Positions 52,415 to 62,495 are shown, counted from the stretch's first letter. The stretch: 64,000 nt of DNA from Nonlabens spongiae (GCF_002117125.1 NZ_CP019344.1:2446501-2510500), one strand, 5' to 3'. Notes: generated by a model not told the origin, from the sequence alone. Made by a program: numbers and translations.

Positions 52415-54559
52415 ATGAAACTTTTTACACTTTTTCCATTATTAATTCTAAGCTTTTTAAGTCAAGCTCAAACCACTATTTCTGGCGTCATAACAGACAC
52501 AGATAAAAACCCATTGCTGGATGTCAACGTCTACCTAGACGGAACTTACGATGGCGCCACGACTGATATTGAGGGAAAATTTTCTTTTACCACAATTGAG
52601 ACGGGAACGCAAGTTTTAGTTGCAAGTGCCGTAGGTTATGAAGAATACAGACTCGAGGCTGACGTAGCGGCGATGGGCTCTTTAAAGTTACGCTTTCGCG
52701 AAAGCTTAAACGAATTAAACACTGTCATACTAAGTGCAGGTTCCTTCAGCGCAGGTGATAGTTCTAAAGCCAGCGTTCTCAAACCTCTAGATGTGGTCAC
52801 TACCGCAAGTGCAGTAGGTGATTTCGTAGGTGCTCTACAGACGCTTCCTGGAACTACGGCAAATCCAGATGATGGAAGACTGTTTGTAAGAGGTGGTCGT
52901 GCAGAAGAAACTCAAATATTCATAGACGGCAACCGCGTGTTTAGACCCTTTACACCTACCACGGGAAACCTGCCCACTCGAGGACGATTTTCACCATTTT
53001 TATTTGACGGAATCACTTTTTCTACAGGTGGTTACAGCGCTGAATACGGTGACGCACTTTCCAGTGTACTCTTGCTCAACACGACAGATTTTCCAGAAGA
53101 AGAAAAAACAGAAATAGGCATTATGACGGTAGGCGCTAGTTTGGGAAATACTCAAATTTGGGGTGATAATAGTGTGAGTGTTAATGCGGGTTACATCAAT
53201 CTAGAACCTTATAATAATATCATTCCACAAAACAATAGGTTTACTGATGCTTTTGAGAGCCTCAATGCCGAAGCTGTGTACCGACACAAGTTCAAAAAAG
53301 GAATGTTCAAAGCCTACAGTGCATTTTCTTATAATGATTTTGCCATAATTCAAGACGACATCAATGTAGCCGATGGTTTTCCCGTGGCGATAACTAACAA
53401 TAATTATTACGGGAATCTCAACTATTTAGGTGATTTATCAGACTCTTGGAAAATAGAAACTGGACTAAGCCTTGCACACGACACTAACGATTTGGAGTTT
53501 GGAGAAACGGGTATTGATGCGAGTGAGAACGCAATACACGCAAAATTACGTCTTCAGAAACGCTATAATAATTACTTCAAGTTCAATGTGGGAGCTGAGC
53601 AGTTTTTGATTAATTACAACGAAGACATCGCTTTTGAACAGAACAATTTTACCACCGGGATCGATTACGGACTCACCGGTACTTTTGCCGAGGCCGAGAT
53701 ATTCGCATCAAAAGATCTAGCGTTCAAGGCTGGAATACGTGGTGATTATTACTCTGCCAATGAGAAATTCAAGATTTCTCCACGTTTGAGCGCAGCGTTC
53801 AGTCTGTCTGAGAGCAGTCAGATCTCACTCGCTTACGGTAATTTTTACCAGATTGCCCAAAACAACATTCAGCAATACAGTCCAGACCTTGATACAGAAA
53901 ACGCTCAGCATTTTATAGCCAATTTTCTATACAAGAAAAACAACCGTATGCTTCGTTTAGAAGGATATTACAAGTCTTATGATAACCTAATCACCTTTGA
54001 CACGGCAGTACCTCAATTTGGTACCGAATTTTCAAATAATGGCGATGGGTATGCCAGTGGTCTGGATATCTTCTGGAGGGATGAGAAATCGGTTAAGAAT
54101 CTGGATTACTGGGTGAGCTATTCTTATCTGGACACAGAGCGTTTGAGTCGCAATTTTACTGAAAGTGCCACTCCTAATTTTGCCACAGACCATAACTTGA
54201 GTGTAGTAGGAAAGTATTGGGTTGATGATTTGAAATCTCAGGTAGGGCTAGCATTCAACTACGCGAGCGGCAGACCGTTTACTAATGCTAATCAGGAGGG
54301 TTTTTTAAACGATAAAACAAAGTCCTTCCAAAGCCTCGACCTCAACTGGGCCTACTTGATCGATGATCAGAAGATTTTGTATCTATCGGTGAGCAATGTT
54401 CTGGGAAGGGATAATGTCTTCAACTACCAGTACAGCAATACACCTGATGCTCAAGGTAACTTTGACCGTCGTGCTATAGGTCAGGCTGCAGATCGTTTTT
54501 TCTTCGTCGGTTTTTTCTGGACCATAGGAGGGAGCGATAACCAATTGGATGATCTGTAG
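52415..54559 (+). CDS. TonB-dependent outer-membrane receptor
   Basis: 714 residues. A signal peptide (LLILSFLSQAQ) is followed by a carboxypeptidase-regulatory-like domain (ISGVITDTDKNPLLDVNVYLDG, about 20-95), a plug (RLFVRGGRAEETQIFIDGNRV) and a beta-barrel. There is no SusD partner, so it is more like a siderophore or small-ligand receptor than a glycan system. A near-perfect palindrome encodes RFRES at the end of the regulatory domain. Confidence 0.88.
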   Translation: MKLFTLFPLLILSFLSQAQTTISGVITDTDKNPLLDVNVYLDGTYDGATTDIEGKFSFTTIETGTQVLVASAVGYEEYRLEADVAAMGSLKLRFRESLNELNTVILSAGSFSAGDSSKASVLKPLDVVTTASAVGDFVGALQTLPGTTANPDDGRLFVRGGRAEETQIFIDGNRVFRPFTPTTGNLPTRGRFSPFLFDGITFSTGGYSAEYGDALSSVLLLNTTDFPEEEKTEIGIMTVGASLGNTQIWGDNSVSVNAGYINLEPYNNIIPQNNRFTDAFESLNAEAVYRHKFKKGMFKAYSAFSYNDFAIIQDDINVADGFPVAITNNNYYGNLNYLGDLSDSWKIETGLSLAHDTNDLEFGETGIDASENAIHAKLRLQKRYNNYFKFNVGAEQFLINYNEDIAFEQNNFTTGIDYGLTGTFAEAEIFASKDLAFKAGIRGDYYSANEKFKISPRLSAAFSLSESSQISLAYGNFYQIAQNNIQQYSPDLDTENAQHFIANFLYKKNNRMLRLEGYYKSYDNLITFDTAVPQFGTEFSNNGDGYASGLDIFWRDEKSVKNLDYWVSYSYLDTERLSRNFTESATPNFATDHNLSVVGKYWVDDLKSQVGLAFNYASGRPFTNANQEGFLNDKTKSFQSLDLNWAYLIDDQKILYLSVSNVLGRDNVFNYQYSNTPDAQGNFDRRAIGQAADRFFFVGFFWTIGGSDNQLDDL
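52691..52705. repeat. CGCTTTCGCGAAAGC(t) palindrome, copy 16, 15/16 match (in gene)
   Basis: Last base changed. Read as RFRES (LRFRESLNE) in the TonB receptor gene. Confidence 0.8.
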
Positions 54560-54633
54560 AAACAAAGTCACTAGTAACGGGAACTATTCAATTCTTACAG
54601 TCCATACTAAGAAAATAACAGTTCGGTATATCT

Positions 54634-54649
54634 CGCTTTCGCGAAAGCG
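54634..54649. repeat. CGCTTTCGCGAAAGCG palindrome, copy 17
   Basis: Perfect copy 42 nt before the start of the secreted helical-repeat gene. Confidence 0.9.
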
Positions 54650-54691
54650 TAACCACCCATAGTTTTACCTCAAACATTAAAAATCACGATC

Positions 54692-55312
54692 ATGAAAACA
54701 CTTACCACTCTTCTTCTAATCCTTATCGCAAACCCTGCAATGGCACAATCTAAATATGAAAAAGCCATGATGAAAGGAATGGAGCTCATGCAGCAAGACT
54801 TGACTCAAGCGGCAGCGCATTTTGAAAGAGTCTCAGCAGCAGAAAAGGACAACTGGCTACCTACTTATTATGCGGCGCTGGCCTATACAAACAGTTCCTG
54901 GGGGCAGCATTCAAAAGAACAGACGCTCAACTACATGAAAAAAGCTCAAGAATTGATAGACGAGGCTGAAATGCGTTCAGAAAACAATCCTGAGATCTTG
55001 GTACTTCAGGCTATGCTCAATACGTGCTGGATAACTTATGACGGCGCGGTGTACGGCATGAAATTATCGGCTCCCACGACAGCCATTTATGAAAAAGCAC
55101 TCGCTATGGCTCCAGAAAATCCTCGAGTAGTGAGTAACCACGCACAATGGATGATGGGGTCTGCAAAATATTTTGGTAAAGATGTCACGCCTTATTGCGG
55201 GAAACTTCAAAAAGCGGTTGAGCTATTTCAAAAAGAAACTCAAAACGGTTTTGAGCCCTCATGGGGAAAAGAACGCGCCATTCAAGCACTGGAGCAGGAT
55301 TGTAAAGGGTAA
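54692..55312 (+). CDS. Secreted TPR-like helical-repeat protein
   Basis: 206 residues with a signal peptide (MKTLTTLLLILIANPAMAQ). The rest is helical with TPR-like spacing (YYAALAYTNSSWG, YEKALAMAPENPRVVSNHAQ). Related proteins are common next to TonB receptors in Flavobacteriia, without a known role. It may act in the periplasm as a binding scaffold for the upstream receptor. Confidence 0.65.
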   Translation: MKTLTTLLLILIANPAMAQSKYEKAMMKGMELMQQDLTQAAAHFERVSAAEKDNWLPTYYAALAYTNSSWGQHSKEQTLNYMKKAQELIDEAEMRSENNPEILVLQAMLNTCWITYDGAVYGMKLSAPTTAIYEKALAMAPENPRVVSNHAQWMMGSAKYFGKDVTPYCGKLQKAVELFQKETQNGFEPSWGKERAIQALEQDCKG

Positions 55313-55330
55313 ATAAGCTAATGTAGTGCT

Positions 55331-55360
55331 CCCTCTCCCTTGGAGAGGGTTGGGGTGAGG
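55331..55360. repeat. CCCTCTCC/GGAGAGGG dispersed hairpin element
   Basis: Arms CCCTCTCC (55331-55338) and GGAGAGGG (55342-55349), then TTGGGGTGAGG. A widespread intergenic element type. A worn relative overlaps the truB end at 30436. Confidence 0.6.
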
Positions 55361-55451
55361 CCACCGCAAGAGTAAAAACACAAGATTGAGCAATTGCAAA
55401 CAATCTTTAGTTCTCGTAACTTTAATGCGGATTTGTTTAACCAGCCGCGTC

Positions 55452-58400
55452 ATGAGATATTTTTTAGCCCTACTCACCCTTTTTTTAACCATTACCTCTT
55501 GTTCTGAAAAGACTGAAGAAGAAAAAAAAGAGGAACAACGTAACGAGTTTTTTAAGTTTAGGGCTCATATCTCAGAAGTTACGGATAACCTAATTTCTAC
55601 AAGCGAGCCCATCACCATACGACTCAATGAACCTGTAGAAGGTTGGATACCTGGACAAGAATTATCTGAAGATCTTTTTGAAACAGACCCTAGTGTGCTT
55701 GGAAAGGTTAAAGTGATGGACGCTAGGTCTCTTTCTTTTATACCATCAGAACCCTTAGAGCAAAACACGGAATATGAGGTAAAATTCCATCTGGGTGATA
55801 TTATCGAGGTAGGAGAAGATCTACAAACTTTTACGTTTAGGGTCAGCACCATCAAACAAAATTTTATCGTTCGCACAGAAACAATCGCAGCTTACGATCG
55901 GGAGTTTCAATATCTGGATGGATCAATTTCAGCAAGTGATCTTATGGAATTGACAAACGCCAAAAAACTGGTTAAAGCTAAGCTCAATGGTAAGGACCTA
56001 CCCATCAAATTCAACGAGAACCCAGATTTAAGCAAATATTTTTCATTCAAAATAGACAGCATTAGAAGGCCCGTTGATAACGATACATTGCTTATAGAGT
56101 GGAGTGGTGATGCTATCAAAGTTGATGATCGAGGCAGTTACAAAGTTCCCATAACGGGAAAAAACAACTTCTCCGTCACAAGCATTCAGACCGTCACCAG
56201 CGGTTCCAAACATATTCTCGTCACTTTTTCTGATCCCATAAAAAAAGGACAGAATCTGGATGGTCTGGTCAGCGTCTCAGGAGTTGAAAAATTACAGCTA
56301 GAAGTTGATGAGAACGAGCTTAAGGTTTTTCCCGCTACTTCCATAAAAGGGACAGTTCAAGTTGATGTTTTTAAGGGAATACAAAGTGTAGACGGCTACA
56401 AACTTAAAATGCCTTTCTCCCAGCAAATTGCATTTGAACAAATTGCACCTACGGTTTCTCTGGTAAAATCAGGAACCATTCTTCCCTCATCAAGCCGGTC
56501 AAAAATCAATTTCAAAGCTGTGAATCTCAACGCTGTTGAGGTCTGGGTGTATAAAGTATATGAGGATAATGTCTTGCAGTTTCTTCAGAATAACAATTTG
56601 GATTCAGACTCAAATTTGAGACAGGTGGGACGGCCCATCGCGAGGCAAGTCATTGACTTGAGAGAGTCTGGAAAAGATGTATCTGTCTACAACACTTATT
56701 CGTTAGATCTAAAGGATATTTTACAGGCTGATTCCGGAGCTTTATATCGCGTAGAATTCAAATATCATTATGAATACAGCGCCTATAATTGTGCAGGTAG
56801 TACGGCGGTTACCGTTGAGGAAAAGAAGAAAATAGATTTTGATGCTCCTTTAGAAACGACTAATTGGGATACTTATCAGAACTATTATTACTACTATAAT
56901 GATTATGATTACGATTACAACTGGCGTGACCGAGAAGACCCTTGCACACCATCTTTCTATCGTGACAAATCGATTACTACTAATATTTTGGCGAGTGATC
57001 TTGGGATCATTGTAAAGAATGGAAGCAACGGTAGATACACTTTTGCCATAAGTAATATTGTCTCTACAGAGCCTATAGGGGGAGCAGAAGTTCAGCTTTT
57101 CAACTTCCAGCAGCAAGAAATTGCAAAAACCGCTTCTAATCAGCAGGGGATTGCCGAGATCAAAACGGACTCCAGAGCTTTTTTTGCCAAAGTAAGCCAC
57201 GGCGGTCAGGTCAACTACGTTCGCCTTGACGACGGAAATTCTCTACCGGTAAGCAAGTTTGACACTTCAGGAAAGAAGCTGGAAAAAGGATTGAAAGGTT
57301 ACGTTTATGGTGAACGAGGCGTATGGCGACCAGGAGATAATATTTATCTCACTTTCGTCTTGAACGATAAGGACAACCCACTGCCTAGTGACCATCCCGT
57401 AAAACTCAAGTTCAGGGACCCGAATGGCAAATTGATCAGCACAGAAACACTTAAGTCAGGTTTAAACGGCTTTTATCAGTTTGATCTGGGAACAGATGAT
57501 ACCGCACCTACTGGAAACTACAGCGCAAGCATTGAGGTAGGAGGTGTCACTTTCAATAAAACGATCAAAGTTGAAAATATAAAACCCAACCGTCTTAAAG
57601 TCGAGCTTGATTTTAAGGATGAGGTAATCAAGAGCGGCGGAAACAACTCGATTGATCTTTCCTCACGATGGCTGCATGGAGCTACGGCAAAATCGCTCAA
57701 GGCAGATGTAACGGTCAAGCTTTTACCTACCACTACAAATTTCAATAAATACGACAGCTACACCTTTGATGATCCGGGTAAGTTTTTGGATGTTCAAGAG
57801 CAAGAAGTCTTCAACGGCCGTCTCAATTCTGAAGGAAAAGCAACCCTGAATTTTGAGCCCAATATCAGCGGTGAAGCGCCAGGAATGCTGAAAGCTTATT
57901 TTTTGACTAAAGTGTATGAAAACGGTGGCGATTTCAGTACTAATGTGGCGACTCAAGAATACTCTCCGTTTGAATCCTATGTAGGTATCGACACGCCTCC
58001 TGGCGACAAACAACGCGGCATGCTGCAAACCGATACCAAACATAAAATAGACGTCGTAACACTTAATGAGGACGGATCGCCTAAAGCAGTTGAAAATCTA
58101 GAGGTTAAAGTCTATAAGGTGAACTGGAGATGGTGGTGGCAGAGCCAGTCGGGCAGCCTCTCACGCTACGAGGCGCGTAATTACCGCGATCAGGTTTTGA
58201 GCACTACGGTAAGTACCAGCAATAATGGAAAAGGTCAGTTTGAGTTTGAGCTGAAATATCCAGACTGGGGCAGGTATTATATACGCGTTTTGGATCCCAA
58301 TTCAGGGCATTCTACAGGTAAAATTGTTTACGTGGACTGGCCCGGATGGGCAGGAAAGAGTAAAAAATTGGATCCAGAAATGGCCTCCATGCTTGTTTTC

Positions 58401-60977
58401 AATGCAGATAAGGAAAAATATACCGCTGGAGAAACGGCTCGCATCACATTCCCTTCGGCTGCTGGAGGTCGCGCCCTGGTAAGTGTTGAAAATGGAACTG
58501 AGGTTCTAGAAGCACAATGGGTGGACACATCAGCAAAACAAACCCAAGTCGATATCCAGACCAAAAAGAGTTTTGTTCCTAACGTTTTTGTGAACATTAC
58601 CTATTTACAACCGCACGCCAATACCGCAAACGATTTACCCTTGCGTATGTATGGAGTCATTCCGCTTATGGTGGAGAACAAGAACACGCATCTAGAACCC
58701 GAGATCAAGATGCCGAAATCCTTGCGACCAGAAAGCGAAGTAAATATCACGGTGAGTGAGAAAAACAATCAATCCATGACCTACACGCTTGCTGTGGTAG
58801 ATGACGGTTTGCTGGATTTAACTAATTTCAAGACACCTAACGCATGGAATTCCTTCTATGCCCGCGAGGCACTGGGTGTAAAAACCTGGGATATCTACGA
58901 TGATGTGATCGGTGCTTACGGTGGGCGAATCGACGCGGCCTTTGCCATAGGTGGTGATGGCAGCGCAGATGCCGCAAAGGCTAAAAAAGCCAATCGTTTC
59001 AAACCCGTAGTTGTGCATTTGGGTCCTTTCTATCTCCCAGCTGGCGAGAGCAAAACCCACACGATTAAGATTCCTAAATATGTAGGGTCGGTGAGGACTA
59101 TGGTTGTTGCTGGAAATGAAGACAGCGAGGCTTATGGAATGGCACAAGAAACCACGCCGGTGAAAAAACCCTTGATGATGCTGGCATCGCTTCCGCGAAA
59201 GCTGACTCCGGGAGAGACGGTGAAATTACCGGTAACTGTTTTTGCTATGGAAAAATCGGTTAGGGATGTTTCCATCAAACTCAAATCATCGCCCTATTTT
59301 GAATTGCTCAACGGTGATACCCAAATGCTTTCATTTATCGAAACCGGTGACCAGATGGCTTATTTTGAAGTCAAGGTAAAAGAGAAAATCGGTATTGCAA
59401 AAATTGATCTCAGCGCTTCCAGTGGCTCAGAAAAAGCCAGCTACAGTACGGAAATCGATGTGCTCAATCCTAATCCATTTACCACGGTTTCAAACCGCAT
59501 TTCTGTAGAAGGCAACAGTTCTCAAGCATTGACTATTGAGCCTTTTGGCGTGCTGGGAAGCAACAGCGCCACGCTTACGTTCTCAAACATGCCTCCACTG
59601 GATTTGGGTAGACACTTGAATTATCTGATCCGGTATCCGCACGGTTGTGTGGAGCAGACCACGAGTGGTGCATTCCCACAGCTTTATCTGCCAGATTTTG
59701 TCGAGCTATCTTCTGAGAAGAAACAACGCATTTCCCAAAACATAAAAATGGCGATCAACCGCTTGAACAGTTTCCAGCAGCCCAATGGTGGTTTCTCCTA
59801 CTGGCCGGGTTACGGTCGCGCAAACGACTGGGGAACAAGTTATGCCGGGCATTTCTTGATCGAGGCAGAGCGTGCGGGTTACAGCCTTCCGCTCTCTTTT
59901 AAGAGCAACTGGATCAGGTACCAGAAAAAAGCAGCAAAGGAATGGCGCAATGATAACGGCAACGACCTCATTCAGGCGTATCGTTTATATACCTTGGCGC
60001 TTGCTGGTGCCGCAGATCTTTCTTCTATGAACCGCTTTCGCGAAAGCGGAAACCTTTCCAACGACTCTAAACTACGACTGGCAGCCTGCTATGCGATCGT
60101 GGGGCAGAAAAAGGCAGCTGAGTCGCTTGTCCAAAGCGCTAACATTAATTTCTCGCCCAGTCGTAACGATTACCGCACGTACGGTAGTCCACAAAGAAAC
60201 AGGGCGATGGCGCTGGAAACTTATATTTTGACTGACAACAGGGAAAAATCTAGAGATCTCATGGAGACGATTGCCAAGCGCCTCTCAGCAGACGATTACC
60301 TGAACACTCAGGCGATTTCTTACAGCCTGATTGCTGTGGCGCAATACGCTAAAAAATATGCCAAAGATCCTGTTGAGGTAAGCTACGAGCTCAACGGAAA
60401 TAAAGAAACACTCAAAACCGATAAAAGCACAGCCCAGCGCGACCTTGAAATTGAAACGGACGATGTCCAAGTGAAAATTTCAAATGCCTCAAGCGAGATG
60501 GTTTTTGTCAATTATTCGGTGACCGGGAAATTACCTGTAGGTCGTGAACAGCCCGCTCAGAGCAATTTAAAGGCCGTTACCACTTATGCAGATCGAGATG
60601 GGAACCGAGTGGATATCAACCGCTTGAATCAATCTACCGAGTTCATCGCTACCACAACGATAACTAACAAATCCAGCCTGAATGTCAATGATTTGGCTTT
60701 TACGCGTTTTCTACCATCGGGTTGGGAAATTGTGAACACTCGCTTCACTGATTATGGAGATAACACTGGCACGACTGGAGTTGAATATACTGATATCAAA
60801 GACGATCGGGTGAACTACTACTTTGACCTGAATGCCGGCAAAAGCATCACACTCAAAACGGTCATCAACGCCAGTTACCTCGGTAAATATTACTTGCCGG
60901 GAACGCAATGCGAAGCCATGTATGACGAAGAGTACCTCGTACGTGAAGCTGGCCGCTGGGTGGTCGTGGAGCGGTAG
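55452..60977 (+). CDS. Alpha-2-macroglobulin-like lipoprotein
   Basis: 1841 residues from the ATG at 55452, which starts a lipoprotein signal (FLALLTLFLTITSCSEK, Cys17). MG-type beta domains come first (VYGERGVWRPGDNIYLTF, about 620), then the A2M region (VVDDGLLDLTNF), then the thioester domain with intact CVEQ in PHGCVEQTTS (Cys about 1399) and helical GGFSYWPG. It traps attacking proteases in the periplasm. Usually pbpC (PBP1C) is the neighbour, but it is not seen here. A Tyr/Asp-rich tract occurs near residue 480. A palindrome encodes RFRES in the thioester domain. Confidence 0.92.
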   Translation: MRYFLALLTLFLTITSCSEKTEEEKKEEQRNEFFKFRAHISEVTDNLISTSEPITIRLNEPVEGWIPGQELSEDLFETDPSVLGKVKVMDARSLSFIPSEPLEQNTEYEVKFHLGDIIEVGEDLQTFTFRVSTIKQNFIVRTETIAAYDREFQYLDGSISASDLMELTNAKKLVKAKLNGKDLPIKFNENPDLSKYFSFKIDSIRRPVDNDTLLIEWSGDAIKVDDRGSYKVPITGKNNFSVTSIQTVTSGSKHILVTFSDPIKKGQNLDGLVSVSGVEKLQLEVDENELKVFPATSIKGTVQVDVFKGIQSVDGYKLKMPFSQQIAFEQIAPTVSLVKSGTILPSSSRSKINFKAVNLNAVEVWVYKVYEDNVLQFLQNNNLDSDSNLRQVGRPIARQVIDLRESGKDVSVYNTYSLDLKDILQADSGALYRVEFKYHYEYSAYNCAGSTAVTVEEKKKIDFDAPLETTNWDTYQNYYYYYNDYDYDYNWRDREDPCTPSFYRDKSITTNILASDLGIIVKNGSNGRYTFAISNIVSTEPIGGAEVQLFNFQQQEIAKTASNQQGIAEIKTDSRAFFAKVSHGGQVNYVRLDDGNSLPVSKFDTSGKKLEKGLKGYVYGERGVWRPGDNIYLTFVLNDKDNPLPSDHPVKLKFRDPNGKLISTETLKSGLNGFYQFDLGTDDTAPTGNYSASIEVGGVTFNKTIKVENIKPNRLKVELDFKDEVIKSGGNNSIDLSSRWLHGATAKSLKADVTVKLLPTTTNFNKYDSYTFDDPGKFLDVQEQEVFNGRLNSEGKATLNFEPNISGEAPGMLKAYFLTKVYENGGDFSTNVATQEYSPFESYVGIDTPPGDKQRGMLQTDTKHKIDVVTLNEDGSPKAVENLEVKVYKVNWRWWWQSQSGSLSRYEARNYRDQVLSTTVSTSNNGKGQFEFELKYPDWGRYYIRVLDPNSGHSTGKIVYVDWPGWAGKSKKLDPEMASMLVFNADKEKYTAGETARITFPSAAGGRALVSVENGTEVLEAQWVDTSAKQTQVDIQTKKSFVPNVFVNITYLQPHANTANDLPLRMYGVIPLMVENKNTHLEPEIKMPKSLRPESEVNITVSEKNNQSMTYTLAVVDDGLLDLTNFKTPNAWNSFYAREALGVKTWDIYDDVIGAYGGRIDAAFAIGGDGSADAAKAKKANRFKPVVVHLGPFYLPAGESKTHTIKIPKYVGSVRTMVVAGNEDSEAYGMAQETTPVKKPLMMLASLPRKLTPGETVKLPVTVFAMEKSVRDVSIKLKSSPYFELLNGDTQMLSFIETGDQMAYFEVKVKEKIGIAKIDLSASSGSEKASYSTEIDVLNPNPFTTVSNRISVEGNSSQALTIEPFGVLGSNSATLTFSNMPPLDLGRHLNYLIRYPHGCVEQTTSGAFPQLYLPDFVELSSEKKQRISQNIKMAINRLNSFQQPNGGFSYWPGYGRANDWGTSYAGHFLIEAERAGYSLPLSFKSNWIRYQKKAAKEWRNDNGNDLIQAYRLYTLALAGAADLSSMNRFRESGNLSNDSKLRLAACYAIVGQKKAAESLVQSANINFSPSRNDYRTYGSPQRNRAMALETYILTDNREKSRDLMETIAKRLSADDYLNTQAISYSLIAVAQYAKKYAKDPVEVSYELNGNKETLKTDKSTAQRDLEIETDDVQVKISNASSEMVFVNYSVTGKLPVGREQPAQSNLKAVTTYADRDGNRVDINRLNQSTEFIATTTITNKSSLNVNDLAFTRFLPSGWEIVNTRFTDYGDNTGTTGVEYTDIKDDRVNYYFDLNAGKSITLKTVINASYLGKYYLPGTQCEAMYDEEYLVREAGRWVVVER
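60033..60048. repeat. CGCTTTCGCGAAAGCG palindrome, copy 18 (in gene)
   Basis: Perfect copy in the alpha-2-macroglobulin gene, read as RFRES (NRFRESGNL). Confidence 0.9.
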
Positions 60978-61052
60978 GTGAGATAATAAACGTAAGAATT
61001 TTTATGGATGTAAGAAGTCAAGTCGCACAGGCATATTGAGAACGTAAAAGAA

Positions 61053-62444
61053 TCAGTCTACTTCTTGAGTTTTCAAGAAGATATATTCTTTCTTTTTATC
61101 AGTATGGATAAAATTGACTTTGGAATTTAAGAACGCCGTGCTATGTTTTTTGACTTCCTTTTTCTTTTTAAGATCCTCATTCACCTCCTGCTTATCTACA
61201 TAGGTAAAAGTAGTTTCTTGAGATTCATCATGTTGTTGTAGATTCAAATTTTTGTCTATGACAAATTTGATAGGCTCTAGATCTTTCTTGATCGTATAAA
61301 TAAACTCATCGCTACCCGATGGGCCAAAACCATTCATGCTCCTGATCATGTTTTGTTGCTGCATCAGCATCATTTGATTTTGCATCATCCAGTGATGGTG
61401 CCACCACCAGTAATTATAATATTGATAAGTATTTTTGTTAACCGCACTCAAGCTTATTTCTACGTTTCCGTTTTTGAGTTGGTTTGCAGTCACGGTAGGT
61501 GCATTGCTTCCCCTTTTTGCCATTTTTAGAAGTTTATCGAGTCGATCGGAGTCCTTAATTAGACTGCGCAGATCTTGATCTAGGGACACTGACTTTAATC
61601 GCTGGCGACTTTTTAAGTCCATTATATTCACCTTCATATCTTCCTTACTGTTGGAAACATGAAATAGTTTCCCATCTCTTACAAAAGAATTAGTGTTACG
61701 GACTTCGTCTACAACGTCTATATTCAAATCGCTTGAAGAAAGTTTACCATCATTCGTTATGGTAATGAGCTCAATATTTTTGGAATCATCATCAGTTTGA
61801 TGTACGATTAAAATATTTCCATTTATTAAATACGCTTGAGATTCCTTTATCGAACCATATTTGGAATAATCTTCTAGATCAACGACTTCCAGACCACCAT
61901 TGATCATTTTTTTGTACTTCTTTTCATTCTTTTTGTCTATAGGAATAGAATTTACTTCAATCCCGCCACTCGCGCCTATGATCGTTTGATCAATCTCCTT
62001 AGTTTTTCTATTGTACCCCAGCATGATAGTAGAGCCATTATTCTTGAAAATGGAAAGCGGCTTGTCGGCAACGGCTATTTCGTTCTGCGCGATGATATTA
62101 TCTTGATTGAAGGCGATGACCTTGAGTTTATCTTTCGCATAAAATGTTTGAACGACGGTACCATCTACAGCAGTGTGAACGGAGATACATTCTGCTTTGT
62201 CTTTAAATGAGAAAGAAGATAGGCTTGTAACACCACCATCTGCATCGACCTTAAAATTCATGAAATCAAAGTTTCCATCGTCCTTATTTTTTAAAATTGC
62301 TTGATGAAAGGAACTGCTTTGATCGAGTTTCGAAGAAAAAGTGGCTTGTAATTTTGTGTTTTCAGGAATTTTGATCTTGTCATTTTCGGTAGGTGGATTA
62401 ATCAACATAACACACAATGCGATCAGGGAAAGGAAGGTTTTCAT
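61053..62444 (-). CDS. Secreted protein with a Trp/His/Met-rich tract, unknown function
   Basis: 463 residues with a signal peptide (MKTFLSLIALCVMLINPP). The main part has repeating beta-strand-like segments (LSIFKNNGSTIMLGYN, YLINGNILIVHQTDDD), perhaps a propeller. Around residues 338-365 there is a striking run of Tyr, Trp, His, Met and Gln (YYNYWWWHHHWMMQNQ). The tail is lysine/glutamate-rich. I recognise no family. Convergent with the alpha-2-macroglobulin gene. Confidence 0.6.
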   Translation of the reverse strand: MKTFLSLIALCVMLINPPTENDKIKIPENTKLQATFSSKLDQSSSFHQAILKNKDDGNFDFMNFKVDADGGVTSLSSFSFKDKAECISVHTAVDGTVVQTFYAKDKLKVIAFNQDNIIAQNEIAVADKPLSIFKNNGSTIMLGYNRKTKEIDQTIIGASGGIEVNSIPIDKKNEKKYKKMINGGLEVVDLEDYSKYGSIKESQAYLINGNILIVHQTDDDSKNIELITITNDGKLSSSDLNIDVVDEVRNTNSFVRDGKLFHVSNSKEDMKVNIMDLKSRQRLKSVSLDQDLRSLIKDSDRLDKLLKMAKRGSNAPTVTANQLKNGNVEISLSAVNKNTYQYYNYWWWHHHWMMQNQMMLMQQQNMIRSMNGFGPSGSDEFIYTIKKDLEPIKFVIDKNLNLQQHDESQETTFTYVDKQEVNEDLKKKKEVKKHSTAFLNSKVNFIHTDKKKEYIFLKTQEVD

Positions 62445-62495
62445 AAAATCATTTAAAGTTCAAATATAATGCTTAAAGGTTTGCTGTGTTTATTA

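Noticed and set aside
52415..54559. A SusC/SusD polysaccharide-utilisation locus
   Set aside because: The receptor has the regulatory-like domain but is short for SusC, and no SusD or glycoside hydrolase gene is adjacent.
59188..59203. Degenerate palindrome-like CGCTTCCGCGAAAGCT in the alpha-2-macroglobulin gene
   Set aside because: It is read as SLPRKL, which matches a conserved LPR-type motif of the family, in the frame never used by true copies. Probably chance.
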